A stretch of DNA of 49,253 nt from Solobacterium sp. (GCA_024698805.1 JAILQT010000073.1:1-49253); one strand, 5' to 3'. Counted from the stretch's first letter, positions 9,510 to 18,983 are shown. Numbers and translations: made by a program. The notes: generated by a model not told the origin, from the sequence alone.

Positions 9510-10440
9510 ATATTGTCTGCAGCGACACAGCTTCGGGAACAGAGACAGAGGATGTCATCTCCCCGACCGTGCCGTCTTCGTTCAGTCTGAAACATGTGAC
9601 GGAATTCGTGAAGCGGTTCGCGGAAAGCAGGTATCCGTCCAGCAGGATGAAGTCCCGCGGGTGTTCGCCGCCGCAGGAAGTCTTCTGCACGAAACGGGGC
9701 TCATGATCGTTCATTTCGATCACGGAGACCACATCTCTGCCCCTTGTGGACACATAGACAAACCTTTCATCCGCGCTCATGCGCACAGCCGCGCCGCCTT
9801 CGCCGTACCTGCCGTCTTCACCGAGTACGGATACCGTATGCAGGATCTGCAGATCCTCCATGCGGATGACGAACAGTTCATTGGACAGTTCGGAACCGAG
9901 ATATAAGTATTTCCTGTCTTTTGTCAGGATGCCGTGTCTCGGGCCGGTCCCCTTTTCAAAGCAGATCTCACCTGTCTGTTCAAGATCCCTGTCCAGGATG
10001 ATGACCTTATCGATCTCCAGGCACGGCACGAGGATCCTGTCATCCGCGAACAGCACCTGGTGGCAGCCCGCAAGTTTCCGGATCTCTTTCTTCCTGACGA
10101 ATGTGAGGCGGTCCCCGTCCTTCTTCAGCTTCGTCACTGTCCCGGCATGGAAGTTCGCCGTGAATATCTCATCACCGTCCGCCGTGATATAACAGGATGT
10201 TTCCTTTTCATAGATAACGGAATCCAGCACTTCCCCCTCTGCGGAGAGGATCGCCGTACCGGCGCCGTCCGCATTGTCGAATACGCTCAGCAGCCTGCCG
10301 TCCGCAAAGGAAAGATACTTCGGATTGCCGATCCCGCAGAACAGCTGCACATCGGAAAGCACGCCGTCTTCAAACCGGAAGCTGTAGATGCCTTCGCTTG
10401 TTTTCCCGGTATATGTACCGGCACAGATCTTCTTTTTCAT
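9508..10440 (-). CDS. Lactonase-family beta-propeller protein (6-phosphogluconolactonase-like)
   Basis: A 310-residue seven-bladed propeller of the lactonase family (Pgl/YkgB type, PF10282). The hallmark segments are GTYTGKTSEGIY at the N-terminus, GCHQVLF, GTGPRHGILTKDRKYLY carrying the conserved Arg-His, and EHPRDFILLDGYLLSANR. Members hydrolyse 6-phosphogluconolactone or related lactones in the cytosol. Identity as the pentose-phosphate enzyme is plausible but not certain. It overlaps the upstream amidase-like gene by ATGA and is the third gene of a HAD - amidase-like - lactonase operon. Confidence 0.87.
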   Translation of the reverse strand: MKKKICAGTYTGKTSEGIYSFRFEDGVLSDVQLFCGIGNPKYLSFADGRLLSVFDNADGAGTAILSAEGEVLDSVIYEKETSCYITADGDEIFTANFHAGTVTKLKKDGDRLTFVRKKEIRKLAGCHQVLFADDRILVPCLEIDKVIILDRDLEQTGEICFEKGTGPRHGILTKDRKYLYLGSELSNELFVIRMEDLQILHTVSVLGEDGRYGEGGAAVRMSADERFVYVSTRGRDVVSVIEMNDHEPRFVQKTSCGGEHPRDFILLDGYLLSANRFTNSVTCFRLNEDGTVGEMTSSVSVPEAVSLQTI

Positions 10441-11186
10441 TCTTCACTACCTATTGCAAAATACTCTTTCAGTGCCTTCAGATATCTCTCTGCGGCATTT
10501 TTGTATCCGTCGGGATTCGCCCACTGGCGGACATCATCCTTGTTGGAGATATAGATCTGGTCGACGACGACAGACGGGAAGCCCGATCCTTCCAGGATGT
10601 TCCAGGTCTTCAGCTTATAATCCGTCTTATCCGTGATCTCCGCGAATTTCAGCCGTTCCGTATCCCTGTCGGTCATCTCATAGTAGAGATAGCCTGCCTG
10701 CGGTTTCAGGGACGTATCCGCGAATGCCTTCTGGATCGCCTGTGCAAGCTTTACGGAAGCTTCATGGTCCTTCATCGCCGCCGGCTGGGCATACACATGC
10801 ATGCCGGACCTTGTCTCATCCGGGCTGCCGGATGCGTGGACGCTGATCACGATGTCCGGTTTATCGCTTTCGATCTTCTCCAGTCTCTGCGTTACCGAGG
10901 ATTCCTCGCCTTTGTCATGCGTGCGGATCACGGTAAAGTTCCCGTCTTTGGTCAGCGCTTCCTCGATGGCTTCCGCAAGGTTCTCGGTGAATCCGGATTC
11001 ACGGACAACACCGTTAAAGCCTGTATTGGATCCGCCGAATGCCGCATCCAGTTCCACGACATATCTCTTCTTCATCTTCTCGCTGCAGCCGTGGAGGAAC
11101 GTGCCGCATGTGACGAAGAGGAGCAGGACGCACATTATGATCAGGACATAATCTGTCTTTCTTTTTTTAACAGTCTTTTCACTCAT
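10437..11186 (-). CDS. Membrane-anchored amidase_3-like protein with altered zinc site
   Basis: About 249 residues: a short basic N-terminus, one transmembrane helix (about 13-30) and an exported N-acetylmuramoyl-L-alanine amidase (Amidase_3) fold. Recognisable family positions are ELDAAFGG (normally D-x-GHGG), ESGFTENLAEAI, VISVHASG and VVVDQIYISN (normally LVExxFISN). The first zinc ligand His is Phe and the catalytic Glu is Asp, so hydrolytic activity is doubtful; the second-ligand Glu and the His of SVHAS remain. ATG 11186 is preferred (GGAAGG nine bases upstream, ATGA overlap with the HAD stop); ATG 11192 is possible. It may be a peptidoglycan-binding pseudoenzyme. Confidence 0.82.
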   Translation of the reverse strand: MSEKTVKKRKTDYVLIIMCVLLLFVTCGTFLHGCSEKMKKRYVVELDAAFGGSNTGFNGVVRESGFTENLAEAIEEALTKDGNFTVIRTHDKGEESSVTQRLEKIESDKPDIVISVHASGSPDETRSGMHVYAQPAAMKDHEASVKLAQAIQKAFADTSLKPQAGYLYYEMTDRDTERLKFAEITDKTDYKLKTWNILEGSGFPSVVVDQIYISNKDDVRQWANPDGYKNAAERYLKALKEYFAIGSEE

Positions 11187-12019
11187 CTGCATTTACCTTC
11201 CAGATCACTGAGCCTGTCATCCGCTTTCATATGATCGATGATCAGCTTCATCAGACATTCCATGTCGCTGTTTTCACTGTAATCCGCCCTGACCATGTAG
11301 TTGGCCCTGCCGTCCCGGATCAGCTTCCTTGCGGTCTCTTCCGCCTTCTGCGATGTCTCATTGTATACGGCGATCGCCTTGCCGCCGTATTCCTTTACAA
11401 GTTTCATGCACGGGATATCCGTGATGCCGTCGGCGATATAGATCATCCTTGAGAAAGGGATCGGCCTCTGCTCGGCAGGGACATAATCATTCAGCTCATT
11501 GTCGTTGTTCTCGTTCAGCACCTGCTTGTTGATGCGGAAGATATACTGCGTCTTTGTCGTATAGTTGACGACCTGGGCCGGCCATACAGCGTTTCCGTCT
11601 TCATCATAGTAATACCTGCAGGCATAGATCTTCCGGAACTGGTCCGCGATGGAACAGCCCTTGATGATCTCCGACATGCCGGATGAGATGATGTAGTGCT
11701 CGATCAGGAAACCTGCTTTCCTGCCGTATTCATTGATGCGCCTGAACCAGGTGTCCACGCCGTTGTAAAGGATGATATCCCTCCCGATCTCCGTGAACAT
11801 CTCTTTCCGCAGGGGATTGCCTGCCTCTTCGTATTTCTTTGCCAGGAGATACAGATAGGCACTGATCCCGTCCATCCTGTTGCGCACGCTGATCTCGGTC
11901 ACTTCATCCCAGAAATCGGAAGGACTTTCATAACCGAGTGCCGGGATCAGGCTGTATTCCTGCATGTCCTTGGTGCAGAGCGTTTTATCAAAATCATATA
12001 GAATCGCTGCTTTTTTCAT
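11183..12019 (-). CDS. HAD-superfamily phosphatase-like protein
   Basis: A 278-residue haloacid-dehalogenase-type protein. Motif I is YDFDKTLCT (Asp nucleophile at about residue 9), motif II is IISSGMS, and motif IV is YIADGITDIPC; residues about 30-110 form a helical cap of the PSP-like class. The product is likely a cytosolic phosphatase on a small substrate; the substrate cannot be inferred. It is the first gene of an operon with the amidase-like protein and lactonase (four-base overlaps). No ribosome site is present; TATAAT lies seven bases before the ATG, directly after the pepV terminator, so the message is probably leaderless. Confidence 0.86.
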   Translation of the reverse strand: MKKAAILYDFDKTLCTKDMQEYSLIPALGYESPSDFWDEVTEISVRNRMDGISAYLYLLAKKYEEAGNPLRKEMFTEIGRDIILYNGVDTWFRRINEYGRKAGFLIEHYIISSGMSEIIKGCSIADQFRKIYACRYYYDEDGNAVWPAQVVNYTTKTQYIFRINKQVLNENNDNELNDYVPAEQRPIPFSRMIYIADGITDIPCMKLVKEYGGKAIAVYNETSQKAEETARKLIRDGRANYMVRADYSENSDMECLMKLIIDHMKADDRLSDLEGKCR

Positions 12020-12048
12020 ATTCAGAATTATACTATTTCTTCGCCTTC

Positions 12049-12074
12049 AAAAAAAGCATCTGTAAAAGATGCTT
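12049..12074 (-). terminator. pepV terminator
   Basis: On the minus strand AAGCATCT-TTTAC-AGATGCTT is followed by TTTTT. The stem includes part of the pepV stop codon. Confidence 0.87.
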
Positions 12075-13434
12075 AAACGTTTAATAACCGGATGAGTGCC
12101 GCGACGTAGATCTCCGCCTGCTTCAGCAGTTCTTCGACCGTTACGAACTCATTCGCGTCATGGATCTTGTAATCCCTGCCGGGGAATGCGCAGCCGAATG
12201 CGATCGTGTTGCTGATACCCTTCGCATATGTGCCGCCGCCCATCGTCATGGGCTGTGCTTCCGTATCGCCGGTCACTTCACGGTAGGCTTCCACGAGCGA
12301 AGTCACGAGCGGTGAATCCGCAGGGAAGAACAGGGGTTCGCCGGTATGCAGGATCTCGATCACGCCGTTCTCGTCTTCGAGATGGCCTTCCATCAGTTTG
12401 ACGACCTTCTTTGCGCTGTAGGTGACAGGGAAACGGATGTCGATCGAGCCTTCGATCACACCGTCCTTCATGCCGATCACGCCGTTGTTCAGCGTCAGCG
12501 CACCGTATTCGTCGCTGCATGCCGCACCGATGCCGGTGCCGTCGGTATGCAGTCCGAAATGCGATGTGTAGAATTCAACGAAGGGATCCTGGAAACCTGC
12601 CTCTTTGAGTCCCATGAGGAGCCAGGAGATCGCGTTGATGCCGAGCTCGGGCATGCTGGCATGCGCAGCGCGGCCGTACAGCGTGATCACAGTCCCGGAA
12701 TCGTTGTTGTCGATCTCGAATTCCAGATCATGATTGTTGAAATAATCTTCCAGTTTCTTGCGGGAGAAGCTGCATTTGTCGACTTCGACCGTGCACTTGC
12801 GGCATACAACGTTCTTCGCGGTGCCGCCGCTGATGGAATGGATGCCTGTCTTCTTTGAGCGGTATACCGCGCCGACCATGCCCTTTTCACCATGGACGCC
12901 CGGGAACTCGCCGTCCGGCGTAAAGCCGAGATCGACAGATCCTTCCTTCTGCACATAGTATTTCAGACAGCGGGAACCGGACTCTTCGTTCGTCCCCATG
13001 ATCAGCCTGATGCGCTTGTTTACAGGAACGCCCATGTCCCTGAGCACCTTCATCGCGATCATGCTGGCAACGACAGCGCCTTTGTCATCGCTGACGCCCC
13101 TTCCGTACAGGACGCCGTCCTTTTCCGTCATCTCAAACGGGTCGGTATCCCATCCGTCTTCCTTCTTTGCGGGTACGATATCCAGATGACCGACGATGCC
13201 GATCAGTTCGCTGCCTTCGCCGAATTCACCGTAACCGATATAGTTATCCAGGTTCACGGTCCTGAAACCGTCTTTCTCCATCATATCCAGAGCTGCGAGC
13301 AGCGCTTCCCTGGGTCCTTCGCCGAACGGCGCATCGGGAAGGGCTGTGCCTTCCTCACTGTTGATCGATACAAGTTTCCCCAGTTTTTCAAGGAGCTCGT
13401 CCCTGTATCCTTCTACCATAGATCTGACATCCAT
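12073..13434 (-). CDS. pepV: Dipeptidase PepV (M20A)
   Basis: A 453-residue zinc dipeptidase. Metal and catalytic motifs are in order: GHLDIVPA, the segment YGRGVSDDKGAVVA with bridging Asp, and the catalytic Glu pair in GTNEESGS. TPDGEFPGVHGEKG follows, then the lid-domain signature HASMPELGINA and a C-terminal AFPGRDYKIHDANEF carrying the last ligand His. PepV cleaves dipeptides in the cytosol and can unmask D-Ala-containing wall peptides. ATG 13434 is the start, with GGAGGT seven bases upstream; the longer GTG frame would contain that ribosome site. TATAAT lies about 25 bases further up. It is monocistronic with its own terminator. Confidence 0.93.
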   Translation of the reverse strand: MDVRSMVEGYRDELLEKLGKLVSINSEEGTALPDAPFGEGPREALLAALDMMEKDGFRTVNLDNYIGYGEFGEGSELIGIVGHLDIVPAKKEDGWDTDPFEMTEKDGVLYGRGVSDDKGAVVASMIAMKVLRDMGVPVNKRIRLIMGTNEESGSRCLKYYVQKEGSVDLGFTPDGEFPGVHGEKGMVGAVYRSKKTGIHSISGGTAKNVVCRKCTVEVDKCSFSRKKLEDYFNNHDLEFEIDNNDSGTVITLYGRAAHASMPELGINAISWLLMGLKEAGFQDPFVEFYTSHFGLHTDGTGIGAACSDEYGALTLNNGVIGMKDGVIEGSIDIRFPVTYSAKKVVKLMEGHLEDENGVIEILHTGEPLFFPADSPLVTSLVEAYREVTGDTEAQPMTMGGGTYAKGISNTIAFGCAFPGRDYKIHDANEFVTVEELLKQAEIYVAALIRLLNV

Positions 13435-13471
13435 GAATGTTACCTCCACGACTTTTCCATTATACTACAAT

Positions 13472-14233
13472 TCAGAGATCAATTCCGACAATCAGCCCTA
13501 CAGGGCAGTGGTCCGACCCGGTCACATCGTCAAAGATCAGGGCATCCGACAGTCTGTCACGCAGCCTGTCGGAGACGATAAAGTAGTCGATGCGCCAGCC
13601 GGCATTCCTTTCCCTTGCTTTGAAGCGGTAGCTCCACCACGAGTATTTCACTTCTTCGGGATACAGGTAACGGAAGGTATCCGTAAATCCGCTGTCCAGA
13701 AGCTCTGTCATCTTCTGCCGTTCCTCATCCGTAAAGCCTGCATTTCTGCGGTTGGCCTGCGGATTGCGAATATCGATCTCTTCGTGCGCCACATTCAGGT
13801 CCCCGGTATAGATGACGGGCTTTGTCTCATCCAGCTTCTTCAGATGGGCTTTCAGATACCCTTCCCATTCCATCCGGTAATCAAGGCGCAACAGGCCGTC
13901 CTTGGAATTCGGCACATAGGCGCATACGAACCAGAAATCTTCGTATTCAAGCGTGATGACGCGGCCTTCCTTCGTCTCATCCCCTTCGATGTCATAGATG
14001 ACCTGAAGCGGTTCCTTCTTCGTATAGACCATCGTGCCGGAATAGCCTTTTCTTTCGGCGCTGTGCATATACCTGTGCCAGCCTTCGAATTTCAGTTCCG
14101 CCTCGAGCTGTTCCGGCTGCATCTTTGTCTCCTGCAGGGCGAAGATATCCGCATCGCACTGCAGGAAGAAATCCGCAAAGCCCTTTTTCGCACAGGCCCG
14201 CAGACCGTTCACGTTCCAGGATATCAGTTTCAT
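13472..14233 (-). CDS. xth: Exodeoxyribonuclease III / AP endonuclease
   Basis: A 253-residue EEP-superfamily nuclease. ISWNVNGLRA holds the metal-binding Asn, FALQETKMQPEQL the Glu, GYSGTMVYTK the Tyr, VIYTGDLNVAHEEID the catalytic Asp-Asn, WWSYRF and GWRIDYF the DNA-binding loop, and TGSDHCPVGL the Asp-His pair. It processes abasic sites and 3' blocks in base excision repair. Its ATG overlaps the stop of the upstream aminopeptidase gene by four bases (ATGA), so the two form an operon; ATG 14233 fits the family N-terminus exactly. Confidence 0.95.
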   Translation of the reverse strand: MKLISWNVNGLRACAKKGFADFFLQCDADIFALQETKMQPEQLEAELKFEGWHRYMHSAERKGYSGTMVYTKKEPLQVIYDIEGDETKEGRVITLEYEDFWFVCAYVPNSKDGLLRLDYRMEWEGYLKAHLKKLDETKPVIYTGDLNVAHEEIDIRNPQANRRNAGFTDEERQKMTELLDSGFTDTFRYLYPEEVKYSWWSYRFKARERNAGWRIDYFIVSDRLRDRLSDALIFDDVTGSDHCPVGLIVGIDL

Positions 14234-16026
14234 AAAGCTTCTGTTTCTTTCTTCAGCCATTCTCTTTCTTCTTCATTCAGAAGCGGGCTGAGCATCTCAT
14301 ATACATGTGCGTGATACGCATTGATCTGACGGATCTCTTCGTCATTGAGCAGGGAAAGATCGATCGCATCCTTTTCATACGGGCACAGCGTGATGTCATC
14401 AAAATACAGGAACTGGCCGTAGAAATTCTTTGTGCCTTTCTGCACCAGGAGCTCGTTCTCGATCCTGATGCCCAGTTTATGCGGCATATAGACGCCCGGT
14501 TCATTCGTGACGATCATGCCCTCTTCGAGGACTGCGTTCGGTCTTCCGGGAAGCGGCCTGCCCCAGCGGATGCCGTGCGGGCCTTCATGAACGGAGAGCA
14601 CATGACCGACGCCGTGGCCTGTCCCGCACTGGTAATCGATATCGATGTCCCAGACAGGACCTCTGGCGAGGATGTCCAGGTTATTGCCGGTCGTACCGTA
14701 CAGGAACCGTGCCCGTGCAAGTGCGAGATGCCCTTTCAGCACCCTCGTATACAGCATCTTTTCCTCATCTGTAAGGAAACCGAGCGAGATCGTCCTGGTG
14801 ATATCGGTCGTACCGTCTTTGTAGGTCCCGCCGGAATCGACAAGCAGGAAGCCGCGCGGACGGATGCGGGAACAGTTCCCCTCCGCTGCGCTGTAGTGCA
14901 TCATCGCACCGTTCTCCTGGTAGGCGCAGATCGTGGGGAATGACGGTTCGATATACAGCGGCTGTGCGGCGCGCAGTTCATACAGATGGTTCTGCGCTTT
15001 CACTTCATCCAGCTCATCCGCAGGAGCCGTCTCGCGGATCCATTTGATAAAGCGGACCATCGCTGCGCCGTCTTTGATATGGGCATTGCGTATATTGCGG
15101 ATCTCTGTTTCATTCTTGACAGCCCGGAAGCGTGCGACAGGCGAGATCGTATTGATGATCCTGTTGTCGCTGCCGAGGCATGCATAGAGCTTCGTATTCA
15201 GGGAATCCAGGCTGCACATCACGCGTGTATCCCTTACCGCTTTCAGGTCTTCTGCGAGCGCTTCGTACGGCCTGATCTCAACGCCGCTTGCGCTCAGATA
15301 TGCATAGACTTCTTCTGTCAGCTTATCGCGGTCGACGTAATAGACAGTGCTGTCCATCGATACCGCTGCGAACGCATAGGCTACAGGCGTACAGGCGATA
15401 TCATTGCCGCGGATATTGAACAGCCAGCACGGGTCCTCCAGCGCTGTCAGGATCAGCAGGCCTGCATCCTCGGCTTTCATCGCTTCACGGACGCGGCGGA
15501 TCCTCTCCGATGCGGATTCGCCTGTATATTCCTGCTCGAGAAGGAACAGTTTTTCCTTCGGCATCGCAGGTCTTTCACTTCCCCATACCATTCCTGCAAG
15601 ATCGTCGCTGATATGGAGGGAGGCGTTCTTCTTCCTGAGTTCATTCGAGATCCGGATGCTGTCGCGCGCAGAAACGACGGAACCGTCATAGCCTGCCTTA
15701 CCGCCTTCCGGTGTCTGTTCGATCAGGAAATCGATGGGATCGGGAACGCCTTCCTGGCGCATGCGCATCAGTTCGACGCATGTGCCTTCGAGTTCGTTCT
15801 CAGCCTGTGTGAAATAACGGCCGTCTGTCCAGAGTCCCGCGAAATCCTGCGTGACGATCACGCAGCCTGCTTCCCCGGAAAATCCGGAGATATAGGATTT
15901 GGACTTGTAATAGTCTGCAGTATACTCCGCAGAAAGATGGTCATCCTCATTCGGGATATAGCATACATCGATGCCTTTTTCGCGCATCAGTTCCCTGAGC
16001 GCAGTGATCTTTTCATTCGTATTCAT
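14230..16026 (-). CDS. Xaa-Pro aminopeptidase (aminopeptidase P family, M24B)
   Basis: A 598-residue protein, the long, three-domain form of aminopeptidase P: two creatinase-N-like domains (about 1-310) and a C-terminal M24 pita-bread domain. Dinuclear metal ligands are visible in LVDSGGTYKDGTTDITRT (two Asp), GTGHGVGHVLSVHEGP (His), EGMIVTNEPGVYM (Glu) and IRIENELLV (Glu). It removes N-terminal residues preceding proline in cytosolic peptides. ATG 16026 is preceded by GGGGTG, with TATAAT about 16 bases upstream. The operon continues into xth through an ATGA overlap. Confidence 0.93.
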   Translation of the reverse strand: MNTNEKITALRELMREKGIDVCYIPNEDDHLSAEYTADYYKSKSYISGFSGEAGCVIVTQDFAGLWTDGRYFTQAENELEGTCVELMRMRQEGVPDPIDFLIEQTPEGGKAGYDGSVVSARDSIRISNELRKKNASLHISDDLAGMVWGSERPAMPKEKLFLLEQEYTGESASERIRRVREAMKAEDAGLLILTALEDPCWLFNIRGNDIACTPVAYAFAAVSMDSTVYYVDRDKLTEEVYAYLSASGVEIRPYEALAEDLKAVRDTRVMCSLDSLNTKLYACLGSDNRIINTISPVARFRAVKNETEIRNIRNAHIKDGAAMVRFIKWIRETAPADELDEVKAQNHLYELRAAQPLYIEPSFPTICAYQENGAMMHYSAAEGNCSRIRPRGFLLVDSGGTYKDGTTDITRTISLGFLTDEEKMLYTRVLKGHLALARARFLYGTTGNNLDILARGPVWDIDIDYQCGTGHGVGHVLSVHEGPHGIRWGRPLPGRPNAVLEEGMIVTNEPGVYMPHKLGIRIENELLVQKGTKNFYGQFLYFDDITLCPYEKDAIDLSLLNDEEIRQINAYHAHVYEMLSPLLNEEEREWLKKETEAL

Positions 16027-16098
16027 AAGCACCCCGTCAACAATTATATCCGATATCGTACAGTTATGGCGCACGCATCCGGTGCGCCGCTGTTCCGG

Positions 16099-16614
16099 TT
16101 ACAGTTCAAATACCGTTTCCGCTGTCTCCTTTACCGCACTGTGCAGCGGTGCAGGCCTGCTGTCGTCAGCCGGATAGCCGATGGGCATCAGCAGCACAGC
16201 CTTTTCCTTTTCGGGAAGACCGAAGGTATCATGCACTGCGGAATTCGGGAAGTAATTCACCCAGCATGTGCCGAGCCCGAGATCCCATGCCTTCAGCATC
16301 ATATGGCAGGCAACGATACTGACGTCCTGCTGGCCGGAGGCGATGCCCTCCTCAAAAGGATTGTGCCACTGTTCATCTTCATCGTAAGCGAACAGCAGTA
16401 CGGCCGGTGCGTTGAAAGCACACCTGGTCAGTTCCCTGACTTTGCGCAGGGCTTCTTCGCTTTTCAGTATATAGATCCTCTGCGGCTGGTTGTTGTGGCC
16501 TGTAGGCGCGATATTGCCGGCTTCCAGGACAGCCTGCAGTCTGTCTTCTTCGATTGCTTTTGCGGAATACTTCCGCACTGAATACCTTTCCCGTATGACT
16601 TTATCAAATTCCAT
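16099..16614 (-). CDS. Nitroreductase-family flavoprotein
   Basis: A 171-residue FMN-dependent oxidoreductase. The FMN-phosphate motif RERYSVRKY is at residues 9-17, GNIAPTGHNNQPQRIYI follows, and LGLGTCWVNYF is the conserved second-half motif. Lengths and motifs fit the short nitroreductases of anaerobes. It likely acts as a cytosolic homodimer using NAD(P)H; the physiological acceptor is unknown. ATG 16614 lies one base after the GH3 stop and is served by AAAGGAGC inside the end of the GH3 gene, so the two are co-transcribed. Confidence 0.9.
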   Translation of the reverse strand: MEFDKVIRERYSVRKYSAKAIEEDRLQAVLEAGNIAPTGHNNQPQRIYILKSEEALRKVRELTRCAFNAPAVLLFAYDEDEQWHNPFEEGIASGQQDVSIVACHMMLKAWDLGLGTCWVNYFPNSAVHDTFGLPEKEKAVLLMPIGYPADDSRPAPLHSAVKETAETVFEL

Positions 16615-16615
16615 G

Positions 16616-18967
16616 TTACAGCTCCTTTTCTTTCCTGTACTTAATGCGCAGAACGAGCCGCAGCACATTCGCTGCCGTCCTCTGCATCTCCGCACGTGTG
16701 AGTCCGTCCTCTTTCCGCAGCGACAGATGAAGCTGGGGATCCCTGCGGAAACCGCCCTTGAAATGCGTCATCTTCCCCGGCATCAGCACGTCGACCTGGG
16801 AGCGGATGCGGTAGGCATTGTTTCGGAGCGCGGGGAATTCCGCACTGACAGCCCGCCTCATCCACCAGTCCGTGATGACTGTACCGCGGAAATGCCACTG
16901 GCCGCGCAGCACCGTCGTACACAGGTCGTAGTGATAATGCGCCCATACGCCGTTGATCTTATTGTAGGAACTCATGACCGTAAGCGGGTCGCTCTCCTTT
17001 ATGCATATCTCGAAGTTCCTCAGATAGATCTCGCGCAGGGCACGTTCCGAAACACGCGAATCATGCCGGTTCCGGTTCGTCTCCTGGTTATTGCATGCGT
17101 AATGTTTCGGGCATGCGGAGGCTCCCCTGCTCTGTATCCCCCGGACGACAGCGGCTGCTGTCTTTCCGGAAAGAAGCGGGTCTTCCGAGAAATATTCGAA
17201 ATTCCTGCCGCACAGCGGATCCCTGTGGATATTCATCCCCGGGCCGAGGAGCACATCGATCCCTGCCTCCTCCATCTCGCGCGCAGCCCCTTCATAGAGC
17301 TTCTGTGCCAGTTCCGTGTTCCAGGTGCAGGCGATCACATTCCCCGACGGCAGAAGCGAACAGTATCTCTGCAGACGCAGTCCGGCAGGCCCGTCGCATG
17401 TGACGACGGGGGATACGCCTTTATCCCGCAGCGAAGAGATGATCCCGCCGAATACGCCGGCGTTGCCCGGCGTGCCGAGCGGCGAGTTCATCGCGCCGTG
17501 GCCGCGGGTCAGGGCATCGAGCTCCGTATCGGAAAGCTGGGCGATAAATGTCTCCAGACTGATCAGTCCGTCAGCCACATCCTGCAGCATATACCGCCTG
17601 TCCCCTGTAACGGGGATCTCCTCCGGCATCCTGTCCATGATCCTTTTCTTCAGGAGCCTGCCGGCATGGTACAGCGGTTCGCACTGTTCGACCACAGCTG
17701 TCCTTTCCCTTACATCGCTGCCTGCATATTCCCCGTTGACTTCAAACCGGTATTCACCCTGTTCCAGTACGAACGCGGAGCTCCTCATGTCATAGGACGA
17801 ATAATCCTTCGCACAACAGCTGATCTCTGCTGTCACGCTTTCCGAGGGCTGCAGGGTACCTGTTTTCGTGAACCCGCACAGTACGCGTTCCGGTTCGGGA
17901 AGACTGCCTTCCGGCAGCCTGCACCAGAGCTGTACTGTTTCCTTTGCCGGGAATGTACCGGTATTCGTGATCCTTACAGATACGGAGACTTTATCTTCCG
18001 AGCAGGCAAAATCCAGGGGCTCACAGCTGAACCGTGTATAGCTGAGCCCGTAGCCGAACGGATACAGGATCCTGTCCGGTGCGAATTTCTCAAAATACCT
18101 GTAGCCGACAAAGATGCCCTCGTTATAGTACGCGGCACGCTTCCTGCCGAAGCTCAGGGATGACGGATAGTCCTTATAACTGCGGGCGATCGTATCGTTC
18201 AGCCTGCCGGACGGCGAGACATTCCCGTACAGGATGTCTGTCAGGGCATTGCCGCTTTCCATCCCCCCCTGCCATGCGATCAGCAGCGAACTGATCCGGT
18301 CACCGAATTCCTCCGTCCAGGCAAGGTCGATGATATTGCCGATATTCAGGATGACCACCGTATGCCGGAATGCATCGGTGACCATACGGATCATCTCTGT
18401 CTCTTCATCGGTCAGATAGTAGCTGCCTTTAACAAGCCTGCAGTCCCGGTCTTCGCCGGAAGCCCTGCCGATGACGACCAGTGCCGTGCTGCCCTGCAGG
18501 GACGCTTCCGTGACCGTTTCGGGATCCAGCGGCATCTCGGGATGATGGAAAGGCCAGTGGCCCCACCAGCCGTCTTCCTTCAGGTGGTCGGGATCGCTGC
18601 ACCATGTCTCATACATGTCCATCAGCGTATCATTATAAAAAACCCCCGCATTCTTCAGAGCATCGGAAAAGGACACCGTATACGGCGCATGCACGTCGCC
18701 GCCGCTGCCGTGGCCGACGAAAAACCAGTCGGTCTGCGTCCTGCCGAATACGGATACGCAGTCATCCCTGTCCAGCGGCAGGGTACCGTCGTTCTTCAGC
18801 ATGACGATGCCTTCGGCTGCAGTCTGTCTGCAGAGTTCCGGCATGCCCTGTGTGATCCTTCTTGCGCCTTCCGCATGGGTCTCCTCCTGCATCAGGCCGT
18901 TGCCTGCAAAAGCATCGATGAATCTCTGCAGTGCTTTCGCGGCTGTTTTCTTTATCTTCTTCTTCAT
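16616..18967 (-). CDS. GH3 beta-glycosidase with permuted domain order
   Basis: A 783-residue family 3 glycoside hydrolase whose domains are swapped relative to the usual order. The GH3 C-terminal alpha/beta domain comes first (AAEGIVMLKNDGTLPL near residue 52, and SGEDRDC). A fibronectin-III-like domain follows (about 340-430), then the TIM-barrel 'N' domain with PGMNIHRDPLCGRNFEYFS, KHYACNNQE and the nucleophile Asp700 in VITDWW. Known enzymes of this layout are beta-glucosidases of Butyrivibrio/Ruminococcus type. No signal peptide is evident, so it is probably intracellular. No ribosome site is seen; TGC-TATAAT ends eight bases before the ATG. Nitroreductase follows in the operon. Confidence 0.9.
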   Translation of the reverse strand: MKKKIKKTAAKALQRFIDAFAGNGLMQEETHAEGARRITQGMPELCRQTAAEGIVMLKNDGTLPLDRDDCVSVFGRTQTDWFFVGHGSGGDVHAPYTVSFSDALKNAGVFYNDTLMDMYETWCSDPDHLKEDGWWGHWPFHHPEMPLDPETVTEASLQGSTALVVIGRASGEDRDCRLVKGSYYLTDEETEMIRMVTDAFRHTVVILNIGNIIDLAWTEEFGDRISSLLIAWQGGMESGNALTDILYGNVSPSGRLNDTIARSYKDYPSSLSFGRKRAAYYNEGIFVGYRYFEKFAPDRILYPFGYGLSYTRFSCEPLDFACSEDKVSVSVRITNTGTFPAKETVQLWCRLPEGSLPEPERVLCGFTKTGTLQPSESVTAEISCCAKDYSSYDMRSSAFVLEQGEYRFEVNGEYAGSDVRERTAVVEQCEPLYHAGRLLKKRIMDRMPEEIPVTGDRRYMLQDVADGLISLETFIAQLSDTELDALTRGHGAMNSPLGTPGNAGVFGGIISSLRDKGVSPVVTCDGPAGLRLQRYCSLLPSGNVIACTWNTELAQKLYEGAAREMEEAGIDVLLGPGMNIHRDPLCGRNFEYFSEDPLLSGKTAAAVVRGIQSRGASACPKHYACNNQETNRNRHDSRVSERALREIYLRNFEICIKESDPLTVMSSYNKINGVWAHYHYDLCTTVLRGQWHFRGTVITDWWMRRAVSAEFPALRNNAYRIRSQVDVLMPGKMTHFKGGFRRDPQLHLSLRKEDGLTRAEMQRTAANVLRLVLRIKYRKEKEL

Positions 18968-18983
18968 TATTCACAATTATAGC

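Noticed and set aside
14986-16581. 531-codon plus-strand frame
   Set aside because: Antisense to aminopeptidase P and nitroreductase, crossing the junction of two clear genes.
16490-18163. 557-codon plus-strand frame
   Set aside because: Antisense to the GH3 and nitroreductase genes.
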